Position numbers and translations under genes: made by a program | Assembly: GCF_900106995.1 (NCBI RefSeq) | Contig: NZ_FNOK01000001.1 | Coordinates: forward strand, 62,001 to 126,000 | From: Saccharopolyspora shandongensis | Lineage (GTDB): Bacteria; Actinomycetota; Actinomycetes; Mycobacteriales; Pseudonocardiaceae | DNA: 64,000 nucleotides | Reading direction: 5' to 3' | The notes under the pieces: model-generated | Databases searched by the model: none | Told to the model about the DNA's origin: nothing | The model's input: the letters and a program-made list of their open reading frames with translations, nothing else | In this document: one piece after another, positions 34,188 to 41,580 of the stretch | How positions within the stretch are numbered: the stretch's first letter is position 1 | How the letters are laid out: each line of letters opens with the position of its first letter

Positions 34188-35557
34188 AGCGCCTGCTCAT
34201 CGCGAACCGAGGCGAGATCGCCGTGCGGATCATCCGCGCCGCCCGCGATCTCGGGATCGAGACGGTGGCCGTGGCCAGCGACGCCGACACCGGGGCCAAG
34301 CACGCCCGGCTCGCCGACTCGGTGGTCCACATCGGACCCGCGCAGGCGAGCAAGAGCTACCTCGTCACCGACGCCGTCGTCGCGGCGGCTCGCGAGTCCG
34401 GGGCCGACGCCGTGCACCCCGGGTACGGCTTCCTGTCCGAGCGCGCGGACTTCGCCGCTGCCGTCGCCGACGCGGGGCTGACGTTCGTCGGCCCCGACGC
34501 GCCGGTGATCGAGCAGATGGGCGACAAGGTGCGGGCCCGGCAGGTCGCCGCCGCCGCGGGTGTTCCGACGGTGCCCGGCACTCCCGGCGGCATCGACGAC
34601 GTGGCGGTCGCGGTCGAGGCGGCCGCCGAGATCGGCTACCCGGTGATGCTGAAGGCCGCGGCGGGGGGCGGCGGCCGCGGCATCCGCGTCGTCTCCGACG
34701 AGTCCGAGCTGGCGACCGCCTTCCCCGCGGCCTCGCGGGAGGCCGCCAGCGCCTTCGGCGACGGGCGCATGTACCTCGAACGCTTCGTGCGCAGCGCTCG
34801 GCACGTCGAGGTGCAGGTGCTCGGCGACGGCGAGCGGGCCATCCATCTGTTCGAGCGGGAGTGCTCGCTGCAACGCCGGCGGCAGAAGGTGATCGAGGAG
34901 GCCGGCTCGCCCGGCATCGACGAGGGCATCCGCCGGGCGATGACCGAGGCCGCGGTGCGGCTGTGCGAGCAGGTCGGCTACCGCAGCGCGGGAACCTGCG
35001 AGTTCCTCGTCGACGACGACACCGGCGAGTTCTTCTTCATCGAGATGAACACCAGGATCCAGGTCGAGCACCCGGTCACCGAGCTGATCACCGGCATCGA
35101 CCTGGTCGCGCAGCAGCTGCGCATCGCCGCGGGCGAACCGCTGGGCCTGGCCCAGGCCGACGTCGCGAAGCGCGGCCACGCCATCGAGTTCCGGATCTGC
35201 GCCGAAGACCCCGAGCGCGGGTTCATGCCCTGCCCCGGCCGCATCGAGCACGTCGAGCTGCCCGGCGGCCCGTGGGTGCGCACGGACACCTGGCTGGCCT
35301 CCGGAAGCCAGGTGTCGCCGTTCTACGACTCGCTGGTGGCGAAGCTGATCGTGTGGGGCGAGGACCGGATGTCCGCGCTGCGGCGGGCGAAACGCGCGCT
35401 CGGCGAGTTCGTGGTCGACGGCGTGCCCACCACCACGGCGCTGCTGACCGAGATCATCGACCAGCCGTGGTTCGCCGATGCGCGGTTCGACACCGGCACG
35501 CTCGAAACCTGGCTGGAGCAGCGCGCGAACCCGAGCCCGACGGGAGCGACGACATGA
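34184..35557 (+). CDS. Biotin carboxylase (AccC-like)
   Basis: A 457-residue ATP-grasp biotin carboxylase of normal length. It begins MKRLLIANRGEIAVRIIRAA and has VHPGYGFLSE, the glycine-rich loop KAAAGGGGRGIR and EMNTRIQVEHPVTE. It carboxylates the biotin on the carrier protein with ATP and bicarbonate. Being sandwiched between a separate carrier and AHS1/AHS2 (PxpB/PxpC) genes, it completes the set of domains found in urea carboxylase. It overlaps the genes on both sides by four bases. It is unlikely to be the housekeeping acetyl-CoA carboxylase, since no acyl carboxyltransferase gene is present. Confidence 0.93.
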   Translation: MKRLLIANRGEIAVRIIRAARDLGIETVAVASDADTGAKHARLADSVVHIGPAQASKSYLVTDAVVAAARESGADAVHPGYGFLSERADFAAAVADAGLTFVGPDAPVIEQMGDKVRARQVAAAAGVPTVPGTPGGIDDVAVAVEAAAEIGYPVMLKAAAGGGGRGIRVVSDESELATAFPAASREAASAFGDGRMYLERFVRSARHVEVQVLGDGERAIHLFERECSLQRRRQKVIEEAGSPGIDEGIRRAMTEAAVRLCEQVGYRSAGTCEFLVDDDTGEFFFIEMNTRIQVEHPVTELITGIDLVAQQLRIAAGEPLGLAQADVAKRGHAIEFRICAEDPERGFMPCPGRIEHVELPGGPWVRTDTWLASGSQVSPFYDSLVAKLIVWGEDRMSALRRAKRALGEFVVDGVPTTTALLTEIIDQPWFADARFDTGTLETWLEQRANPSPTGATT

Positions 35558-36444
35558 CCGCCGACACCACCGCGAGGTACAGCTGGGGCGGGGATGAGCA
35601 CATCTTCGTCGAACTCGCCGAGTCGATGAGCCTGCCCGCGAGCATCCGGGCCATGGCCATCACCACGTCGCTGCGGGCGAACCGGCCGGACGGGATCCTG
35701 GAGATCTGCCCGGCCAACGCCTCCTACCAGGTCCGCTACGACCCGGACGTGATCGAGCCGCGCGCGCTCCTGAAGCACCTGCAGGACATCGAGCGGGAGA
35801 TCGGCGACGCCGGCGACTTCAGCCTCGCCACCCGGGTGGTCGAAATCCCGGTCCTCTACCGGGATCCGTGGACCACCGAGACGCTGATGCGCTTCCGGGA
35901 CCGGCACCAGGACCCGGACGCCACCGACATCGAGTACGCGGCCCGCATCAACGGCCTCGCCGGGCCCGAGGAGTTCATCCGGGCGCATTCGGGGTCGCCG
36001 TGGTTCACCTCGATGGTCGGGTTCGTGACCGGCCTGCCGTTCATGTTCCAGATGGTTCCCCGGCAGCGGCAGCTGGTCGTGCCCAAGTACCTGCGCCCCC
36101 GGACCGACACCCCGAAGCAGACCGTCGGCCACGGCGGCTGCTTCGGCTGCATCTACTCGGTCCGCGGCGCGGGCGGGTACCAGATGTTCGGCGTCACGCC
36201 GGCGCCGATCTACGACCCCGCCCAGACCATGCCGGACTTCGACGACTTCATGGTCTACTTCCGCCCCGGCGACATCGTGAAGTTCACGCCCATCGACCGG
36301 GATCGCTACGACGACCACGTGCAGGAGGTCGAGGCCGGGGAGTACCGGATCCGGTCGCGGCGGGTCGACTTCGGCCCGAAGGCCTTCCTCGACGACCCGG
36401 ACGGCTTCAACGCCCGCCTGCTGGAGGTGCTCCGTGCCGATTGA
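35554..36444 (+). CDS. 5-oxoprolinase subunit B-like protein (KipI/AHS1 domain), copy 2
   Basis: A 296-residue AHS1-domain protein. It has YSWGGDEHIFVELAE at the start, MVGFVTGLPFMFQM in the middle and GAGGYQMFGVTPAPIYDP, the family's ring of glycines and the ...FGxTP motif. Together with PxpC it would form the amide- or lactam-handling half of the enzyme, accepting carboxyl from BCCP or acting with PxpA. The first copy (26664-27635) differs in many positions. ATG 35554 overlaps the biotin carboxylase stop; the gene overlaps PxpC by 11 bases. Confidence 0.86.
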   Translation: MTADTTARYSWGGDEHIFVELAESMSLPASIRAMAITTSLRANRPDGILEICPANASYQVRYDPDVIEPRALLKHLQDIEREIGDAGDFSLATRVVEIPVLYRDPWTTETLMRFRDRHQDPDATDIEYAARINGLAGPEEFIRAHSGSPWFTSMVGFVTGLPFMFQMVPRQRQLVVPKYLRPRTDTPKQTVGHGGCFGCIYSVRGAGGYQMFGVTPAPIYDPAQTMPDFDDFMVYFRPGDIVKFTPIDRDRYDDHVQEVEAGEYRIRSRRVDFGPKAFLDDPDGFNARLLEVLRAD

Positions 36445-37402
36445 AGTGCGCACACCAGGCCTGTCCACCACCGTGCAGGACGCGGGGCGAAACGGCTACT
36501 ACGACGTCGGGATCCCGCCCTCGGGCGCGCTCGACCAGTTCTCCTTCGCCGCCGCCAACCACCTCGTCGGCAACCCGGCGTCGGCGGCGGTCCTCGAATG
36601 CGCCTACCTGGGGCCGGAACTGCGCTTCACCGAACCCGCGGTGATCGCGGTGACCGGCGCGCAGCTGCCGCCGCGGATCAACGGCGCGGAACGCCCGCTG
36701 TGGGAGTCCTTCGAGGTCGATGCGGGGGACGTGCTGGACTTCGGCTTCGTCGCGGCCGGGGCCCGGGCCTACGTCGCGGTGGCCGGCGGCATCGACGTGC
36801 CGCCCGTCCTCGGCAGCCGGTCCACCCACGCGGTCGGCGGCCTCGGCGGGGTGGAAGGCAGGCCGCTCGCGGCGGGCGACGTGCTGGCCATCGGCGACGC
36901 CCGGCGGGGCGCGGCCGGGCGGGTGCTGCCCGCCGAGCTGCGGCCGGTGCTGAGCAAGGACGTCGAGGTCCGGGTGGTGATGGGCCTCTACGACCACATC
37001 CTCGCGCCCGCCGGCCGCGAGAACTTCCTGACCACCACCTGGACCCTGACGCCGGTGGCCGACCGGGTCGGCTTCCGCTACTCGGGTTCCGAGCTGGAGC
37101 TCGTCGAGCGCACGCCGCCGTTCGGCGCGGGTCAGGACCCGTCGAACATCGTCGACGCCCCCTACCCGATCGGCTCGATCCAGGTCCCCGGCGGCGTGGA
37201 GCCGATCATCCTGCACCGGGACGCCGTCTCCGGCGGCGGCTACATGATGGTCGCCACCGTGATCAGCGGCGATCTCGACGTGGTCGCCCAGTCCGCGCCC
37301 AACACCCGGACCAGGTTCGTCGAGGTCGGCCTCGACGAGGCTCTGGACGCCCGCCGCGCGTACCGGGCACGAGCCCGGCGCGTGGCCGACCTGTTCGGCT
37401 GA
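36434..37402 (+). CDS. 5-oxoprolinase subunit C-like protein (KipA/AHS2 domain), copy 2
   Basis: A 322-residue AHS2-domain protein: VRTPGLSTTVQDAGRNGYYDVG at the start (family signature TTVQD.GR.G), LDQFSFAAANHLVGN, ARAYVAVAGGID and the late IGSIQVPGGVEPIIL. GTG 36434 lies inside the end of PxpB, so the two are coupled. With BC, BCCP and PxpB it makes a set equivalent to the domains of urea carboxylase. The gene is followed after 29 bases by a tautomerase gene. Confidence 0.86.
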   Translation: MPIEVRTPGLSTTVQDAGRNGYYDVGIPPSGALDQFSFAAANHLVGNPASAAVLECAYLGPELRFTEPAVIAVTGAQLPPRINGAERPLWESFEVDAGDVLDFGFVAAGARAYVAVAGGIDVPPVLGSRSTHAVGGLGGVEGRPLAAGDVLAIGDARRGAAGRVLPAELRPVLSKDVEVRVVMGLYDHILAPAGRENFLTTTWTLTPVADRVGFRYSGSELELVERTPPFGAGQDPSNIVDAPYPIGSIQVPGGVEPIILHRDAVSGGGYMMVATVISGDLDVVAQSAPNTRTRFVEVGLDEALDARRAYRARARRVADLFG

Positions 37403-37431
37403 GAAGTTCCGCGAACTCCAGGAGGAATCCC

Positions 37432-37617
37432 ATGCCTCATGTTCGGATCGACTGGTTCCAGGGCCGCACCGCCGAGCAGAAGCGGGAGCTCGCCGAGGTG
37501 CTGACCCGCGAGATCTGCCGGATCGGCCGCTGCGAGCCCGACGCGGTCGGGATCGTGTTCACCGATGTGGACAAGGAGAACTGGGCCCGCGCCGGCAAGC
37601 TCTTCGCCGACGGCTGA
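37432..37617 (+). CDS. 4-oxalocrotonate tautomerase-like enzyme
   Basis: A 61-residue protein of tautomerase length. Pro2 directly after the start Met would be the catalytic amino-terminal proline (the sequence begins MPHVRIDWFQGRTAEQKREL). Family members ketonise enols produced in aromatic meta-cleavage and related routes. Here it fits processing of a ring-opened or hydroxylated product in the diiron oxygenase operon. ATG 37432 has GGAGGAAT upstream. Confidence 0.85.
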   Translation: MPHVRIDWFQGRTAEQKRELAEVLTREICRIGRCEPDAVGIVFTDVDKENWARAGKLFADG

Positions 37618-37643
37618 CCGCCACCCACCACGACAGGAGAGTC

Positions 37644-37721
37644 ATGGCAACGCTGCGCGCGCACGCCCTGATCGACTGCGCCGCCGACGCCGTCGCGAAC
37701 CTGCCGGCCTTCGTCCGCTGA
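37644..37721 (+). CDS. 25-residue ORF ending in the terminator stem
   Basis: ATG 37644 has a good ribosome-binding site (CAGGAGAG) and encodes 25 residues, MATLRAHALIDCAADAVANL then PAFVR. The stop codon is inside the left arm of the terminator hairpin. It may be a real small protein, the start of a gene whose remainder was deleted, or a leader that affects termination. No family is recognised. Confidence 0.3.
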   Translation: MATLRAHALIDCAADAVANLPAFVR

Positions 37722-37767
37722 CGAGCCGGGGCGCTCCGCTGCGGCGGAGCGCCCCGGCTCGTCAGCG
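37716..37767. terminator. 24-bp perfect hairpin terminator
   Basis: The arms 37716-37739 and 37744-37767 are exact complements with a 4-base loop (TGCG). It ends the diiron monooxygenase/PxpABC operon and insulates the MarR gene. There is no T-run, as is common in high-GC actinomycetes. Confidence 0.85.
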
Positions 37768-37788
37768 GCGTTCCGCGCGTGACGGCCG

Positions 37789-37818
37789 GGATATAGTTCG
37801 TGTGCGTCCTTGTTCAAG
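37789..37818 (+). promoter_or_regulatory. marR promoter with CTTGTTCAAG operator
   Basis: TATAGT at 37792-37797 is a good -10; CTTGTTCAAG (37809-37818) lies around the expected transcript start, where a bound repressor would block RNA polymerase. The MarR GTG start is at 37835. Near-identical modules lie at 25511-25538 and 25607-25636. Confidence 0.6.
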
Positions 37819-37834
37819 CGGAGGTGAACGAACG

Positions 37835-38290
37835 GTGCCGACCGAGGCAGACCTCGCCGAAACCCTGGCCACCGCCATCGGCGGGCTCGGCCCCCTGGCG
37901 CGCCGGCTGAACCAGGTGCACACCCGGCTGTGGCACGAGCAGGTGGACCGCGACCTCACCGGCCCTCAGTTCACCGTGCTCAGCCTGCTGCACATGCACG
38001 GCGACCTGGACCAGGGGGCGCTGGGCGGCCTGGCCCACCTGGACAAGTCCACGGCGGCGCCGCTGCTGGACCGGCTGGAACGACGGGGCCTGGTGGAGAC
38101 CGCCAAGGACGACACCGACAAGCGGCGCAAGCTGGTGCGCCTCACCGACGACGGCCGGGAACTGGCGGGCCGGCTGGCCCCGGCAGTCATCTCGGTGAGC
38201 GACCAGATGCTGTCGTCGCTGACGGACGAGGAGCGCGAGCAGTTCCTCGCCCTGCTGCACCGCCTGGTCCAGCCCCCGGCCGACCAGTAG
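37835..38290 (+). CDS. MarR-family transcriptional regulator
   Basis: A 151-residue MarR protein. The winged helix spans roughly residues 40-105: LTGPQFTVLSLLHMHGDLDQ, then LAHLDKSTAAPLLDRLERRGLV and the wing KDDTDKRRKLVRLTDDGREL. Dimerisation helices are at both ends. GTG 37835 has GGAGG 10 bases upstream. It probably represses its own promoter through the CTTGTTCAAG site, and, because the site recurs in the MHS transporter promoter 12 kb away, also the transporter operon. Likely ligand: an aromatic or heterocyclic acid. Confidence 0.88.
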   Translation: MPTEADLAETLATAIGGLGPLARRLNQVHTRLWHEQVDRDLTGPQFTVLSLLHMHGDLDQGALGGLAHLDKSTAAPLLDRLERRGLVETAKDDTDKRRKLVRLTDDGRELAGRLAPAVISVSDQMLSSLTDEEREQFLALLHRLVQPPADQ

Positions 38291-38315
38291 CCGTCGCTCA
38301 GGTCCCGACCCGCTG

Positions 38316-38462
38316 GTGCAGGTGCTGCTGGCGCTGGCATTCGCCGCGGCAGTCGGGGTGCTCGCCTACGGGGCGGGCCGCAACCGGCACCGCGCCGGAC
38401 CGGCGGCGCGTCGCGTCCTGCACCTGCGCATCGGGCGCGGCCGCGATGATCTGCCCGAATGA
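38316..38462 (+). CDS. Possible small membrane protein
   Basis: A GTG at 38316 opens a 48-residue frame with one membrane helix (QVLLALAFAAAVGVLAYGAG) followed by an Arg-rich tail. It starts 25 bases after MarR and has no good ribosome-binding site. The amino acid pattern is sensible for a single-span protein, but the evidence is limited to that. Confidence 0.3.
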   Translation: MQVLLALAFAAAVGVLAYGAGRNRHRAGPAARRVLHLRIGRGRDDLPE

Positions 38463-38569
38463 CCCGCAGAACCCTTGTCCGGCAACACGATTCGTTCCGC
38501 TGGAAAGCCGGGGCACCGAGTCCACGCAGAGCGAACGATCCGGCGACGGTGCGTGTTCCCGCCGGCCGA

Positions 38570-39670
38570 TCAGCTGCCCGCCAGATGCGCCGCCAGTTCG
38601 AGGTTCGCCACGGCCTCGGCGGGGGTGCGCCGGCCGTGCCCGCAGGCCGCCGCGACCCCGGCGACGCGCTGACCGAGCGCGGCCTCCGCCAGCGACAACG
38701 CTCGCGCGGACAACTCGGGTTGCCGCTCGTCCACGCAACCGGCGATCACCTCGATGCCGCGAACGAGCCCGCGGAGCGGTGCGTAGGCGGCGGTGTCCGC
38801 CAGCGGCGGCTGGTCGCCGTGGGCCATCGGGATGTGGACGGCGGGCATCCGGCGGCCGAAGGCGCGCAAGCGCGCGGCCAGCGCGTTGATCACCAGCACC
38901 GCCGGCCCAAGGTCCTCGGGGCCGAACAGCGACACGTGCCCGAGATCGCCGTGGCACAGGTGCAGCGTCCACCGCGCGCTGCTCGGCGCCGAAACGATCA
39001 CGCGCGCGAGCTGGAACGCCAGCAGGTGCGCGATCACCGGCCGCGCCGGTTCCGGCGCGCGGTGCAGGGCGTAGAGGACCGCCGGGGATTCCAGCTGGAG
39101 CGCCACTTCGTCCGTCCCGTGGCGCTGCGCGACGGCGGCCACCTCGGCGGAGATCATCCGCTCGAAAACCGGGAAGTGCCGCAGCGCCCGCGCCGGAGCG
39201 CCCAGCGTGAACATCGCGAGGTCCAGCGGCGACGGCACGCTGACCTGCACCGGCGGCAGCGGCCCGGAGCCGGTGTCCAGCTCCCGCCGGGACGCGACCG
39301 CCGGGGAGACCTCCGCCGGGCGCCCCAGCTCGACGTCCTCGACCGTCAGCCGGTGCCCCCGCCGCACCCGGTAGAACGGCATGTCCGCGTAGTTCGCGCA
39401 CTCGCCCGACCGCACCACCTCGAACGCGGGCACCTGCGCCCGCGACATCAGGAAGCCGACGATCCAGCGCGGGTCGACGTCGCACGGCACCGCGCTCAGC
39501 CGAGCGCCGACGGAGTGGTCGAGCACCCACCGCATCCGCGTCCGCGGGTCGGGGTCGAGGCCACTCGGCAGCGAACCCACCAGGTGCACGAAGCGCGGCG
39601 GGGCGGTTCGCAGGCCCGCCGCGGCGCTGGCCTGCGGCACCGGCGTTGCGGGATCGAGTCGCGAAATCAT
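38570..39670 (-). CDS. MetE/UROD-superfamily zinc protein
   Basis: A 366-residue protein resembling the catalytic half of cobalamin-independent methionine synthase. It has FVHLVGSLPSG near residue 27, HLCHGDLGH (His237 and Cys239, matching the zinc ligands H-x-C) and CGHGRRTPAEA (Cys343, third zinc ligand). Length fits stand-alone homologues such as epoxyalkane:CoM transferase, archaeal MetE-like proteins and others of unknown function. Methyl or thiol transfer on a Zn-bound thiolate is the common chemistry. ATG 39670 has GGAGGT upstream. It is divergent from the NAD kinase gene; function in this organism is unknown. Confidence 0.75.
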   Translation of the reverse strand: MISRLDPATPVPQASAAAGLRTAPPRFVHLVGSLPSGLDPDPRTRMRWVLDHSVGARLSAVPCDVDPRWIVGFLMSRAQVPAFEVVRSGECANYADMPFYRVRRGHRLTVEDVELGRPAEVSPAVASRRELDTGSGPLPPVQVSVPSPLDLAMFTLGAPARALRHFPVFERMISAEVAAVAQRHGTDEVALQLESPAVLYALHRAPEPARPVIAHLLAFQLARVIVSAPSSARWTLHLCHGDLGHVSLFGPEDLGPAVLVINALAARLRAFGRRMPAVHIPMAHGDQPPLADTAAYAPLRGLVRGIEVIAGCVDERQPELSARALSLAEAALGQRVAGVAAACGHGRRTPAEAVANLELAAHLAGS

Positions 39671-40052
39671 CTGGGACCTCCGTGCGGTCTGCGCGGCGAG
39701 CGGCCGGCGTGGGAATGGTGATCGCCGACGGTCGGGCCGTTGCGGCTGCGGCATCGCGCCCCGTTCGATGCCAGGGCATGCCTCGAAGGTCGATGTGCAG
39801 GTCCGGTCCGGCGCCACTTGCGGGCGACCGGCTTCCGGCGAATCGTTGTGGTGGAACGAATGGAACGATTCGATGATCACATCGCGCCGCCCCGGATGTC
39901 GGGCGCCGCCCCGGGGAACCGGCCGCAAACCATCCGGTCCGGTGACGGGCGCATCGGCACCGAGCACCCACGAGGGGCGACGCACCACAGTGGACCGATG
40001 CACGCGAGAATCTACAGTGGACTTGCACGACCGGAGCGAAAGGCGGCTGACG
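39671..40052. other. Intergenic region between divergent genes
   Basis: The 382 bases between the MetE-like gene and the NAD kinase gene hold no supported gene. Frames open here belong to antisense or upstream extension only. A short AT-richer stretch (39841-39885, with ACGAATGGAACGATTCG as an imperfect inverted pair) is the most likely regulatory segment. Confidence 0.4.
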
Positions 40053-40916
40053 ATGGGACTGATCGAGGCGGTCGGCCTAGTTCTGCACCCCGCGCGGCAG
40101 TGCCCCGAGGTGATCGAGACGATCGCGACCTGGGCGCGCACCAGGGACATCGAGGTGCTCGGCACCCCGGCGGAGGTCGCCGGCTACGGCCGGCCGGTCA
40201 CCGCCGTGCCACCCGCGCAGCTGGTCCGGCGCGCGAACCTCCTCGTCAGCCTCGGCGGCGACGGCACCATGCTCCGGGCGCTCCGGCTCGGCTGCGAGAC
40301 CCGGACCCCGGTGCTCGGCGTGAACCTGGGGCGGCTCGGCTTCCTCGCCGAGATCGACGTGCCCGAGCTGGACCAGGCGCTGTGCGCCATCGACGAGGAC
40401 CTGTTCACCGTCGAGACCCGCTCCGGGCTGCGCATCAGCACCGCCGACCGCGAGGTGGTCGCGTTCAACGACATCGCGCTGGTGCGGGTGCCCGGCCACG
40501 GCATGGCCCTGGTGGAGGTGCAGGTGGAGGGGCACCCCTTCGTCAACTACGCCGCGGACGCCGTCGTCGTCGCCACGCCCACCGGATCGACCGCCTACAG
40601 CTTCTCGGCCGGCGGCCCGATCATCTCCCCCGACGTCGAGGGGCTGCTGGTCACGCCGGTGGCGCCGCACTCGGTCTTCAACCGCGCGCTCTTCCTGTCC
40701 CACCGGGAGAAGCTCGCGCTGCGCGTCCTGCCCACCAGCAGCGAGCTGGGCGTGGAGGTGGACGGGCAGCTGGTCGCGCACCGGTCGGCGGGGGCGGCGC
40801 TGGACATCACCGTCGAGCCCGCCGCCGCCCGGGTGGTGCGGCTCGGTCGCACCACGTACTACCAGCGCGTGCAGCGCAAGCTCCACCTCACCGGCTCGGC
40901 GGCCGAAGCCACCTGA
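40053..40916 (+). CDS. NAD kinase (paralogue)
   Basis: A 287-residue NAD/diacylglycerol-kinase-fold protein. The catalytic GGDGTMLRA is at about residue 70, followed by GVNLGRLGFLAEI, and the second signature TPTGSTAYSFSAGGPII. It phosphorylates NAD to NADP. Streptomycete-like actinomycetes often have more than one NAD kinase; this one is separate from the usual recN/tlyA neighbourhood, so I take it to be an accessory copy. ATG 40053 has AAAGG upstream; the long upstream extension of the frame is unsupported. Confidence 0.9.
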   Translation: MGLIEAVGLVLHPARQCPEVIETIATWARTRDIEVLGTPAEVAGYGRPVTAVPPAQLVRRANLLVSLGGDGTMLRALRLGCETRTPVLGVNLGRLGFLAEIDVPELDQALCAIDEDLFTVETRSGLRISTADREVVAFNDIALVRVPGHGMALVEVQVEGHPFVNYAADAVVVATPTGSTAYSFSAGGPIISPDVEGLLVTPVAPHSVFNRALFLSHREKLALRVLPTSSELGVEVDGQLVAHRSAGAALDITVEPAAARVVRLGRTTYYQRVQRKLHLTGSAAEAT

Positions 40917-40932
40917 GCCGCGCCGGCACCCG

Positions 40933-41400
40933 TCAGGACCTGGCCTTCCGGGCCTTCCGGTTCACGTGCTTGCGGGCCGCGAAGCGGTGCGCCTCGTCGA
41001 GCAATCTCCTTACCTCGTCGGCGGTTCCCGGCCCCGGGTTCACGACGCACACCCAGTACTGGGAGGCGTAGTGCGGATGCGGCATCACCTGGTCCCGAGC
41101 CGCGTAGTCGAACTCCGTGACGAGCACGCCGCTCTCGTCGCGGGTCGTGGGCGCCGGGCCGAACCGCTCGACGTACGAGTCCTTGGTCAGGCCGATGTTG
41201 ATCCGGTAGGCGCCCGGGTGGTCGAGGTCGGATACCGCGTCGTAGTGGTCGCCGGTCACGATCGTCGCGAACGGCAGCCAGCGGTCGTCGGGGAGATCGC
41301 CGTCCGGGTCGTGGGCGAAGAAGGTGTCCCCGGCGTGCTCGACGGCTCGGACCCCGTCGAAGGTCTCCTCGATGTATCGCTTCGCGGCGGTGGCTTCCAC
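40933..41400 (-). CDS. DUF6194 family protein
   Basis: A 155-residue protein with the pattern of this uncharacterised family: TFFAHDPDGDLPDDRWLPFATIVTGD, then DLDHPGAYRINIGL, and RDQVMPHPHYASQYWVCVVNPG. Function unknown; the sequence suggests a small compact alpha/beta domain. It begins at GTG 41400, with GAGGAGG upstream, and ends 17 bases from the convergent NAD kinase gene. The basic tail (KHVNRKARKAR) is unusual and could bind nucleic acid. Confidence 0.75.
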   Translation of the reverse strand: MEATAAKRYIEETFDGVRAVEHAGDTFFAHDPDGDLPDDRWLPFATIVTGDHYDAVSDLDHPGAYRINIGLTKDSYVERFGPAPTTRDESGVLVTEFDYAARDQVMPHPHYASQYWVCVVNPGPGTADEVRRLLDEAHRFAARKHVNRKARKARS

Positions 41401-41580
41401 CAACGGCCTCCTCGTTCTCGCCGGTCTTGGTCCTTCAAGTTTCTCATTGAAGTTCCTTTTGAGGCTTTTACGAGAACGAGCCGGAGAGGCCTGAGTTCGA
41501 TGCGCGCAAACCTTCAAATCGCAGTTCACGACCCGCGGGTGCCGGAACGGGCCGCGCGGGGCCGGTGGTAGTTGTTGCTC

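Noticed and set aside
25657..37402. The two PxpBC pairs as a recent tandem duplication
   Set aside because: The copies differ at most positions outside the family motifs, lie in opposite orientation and have different partners.
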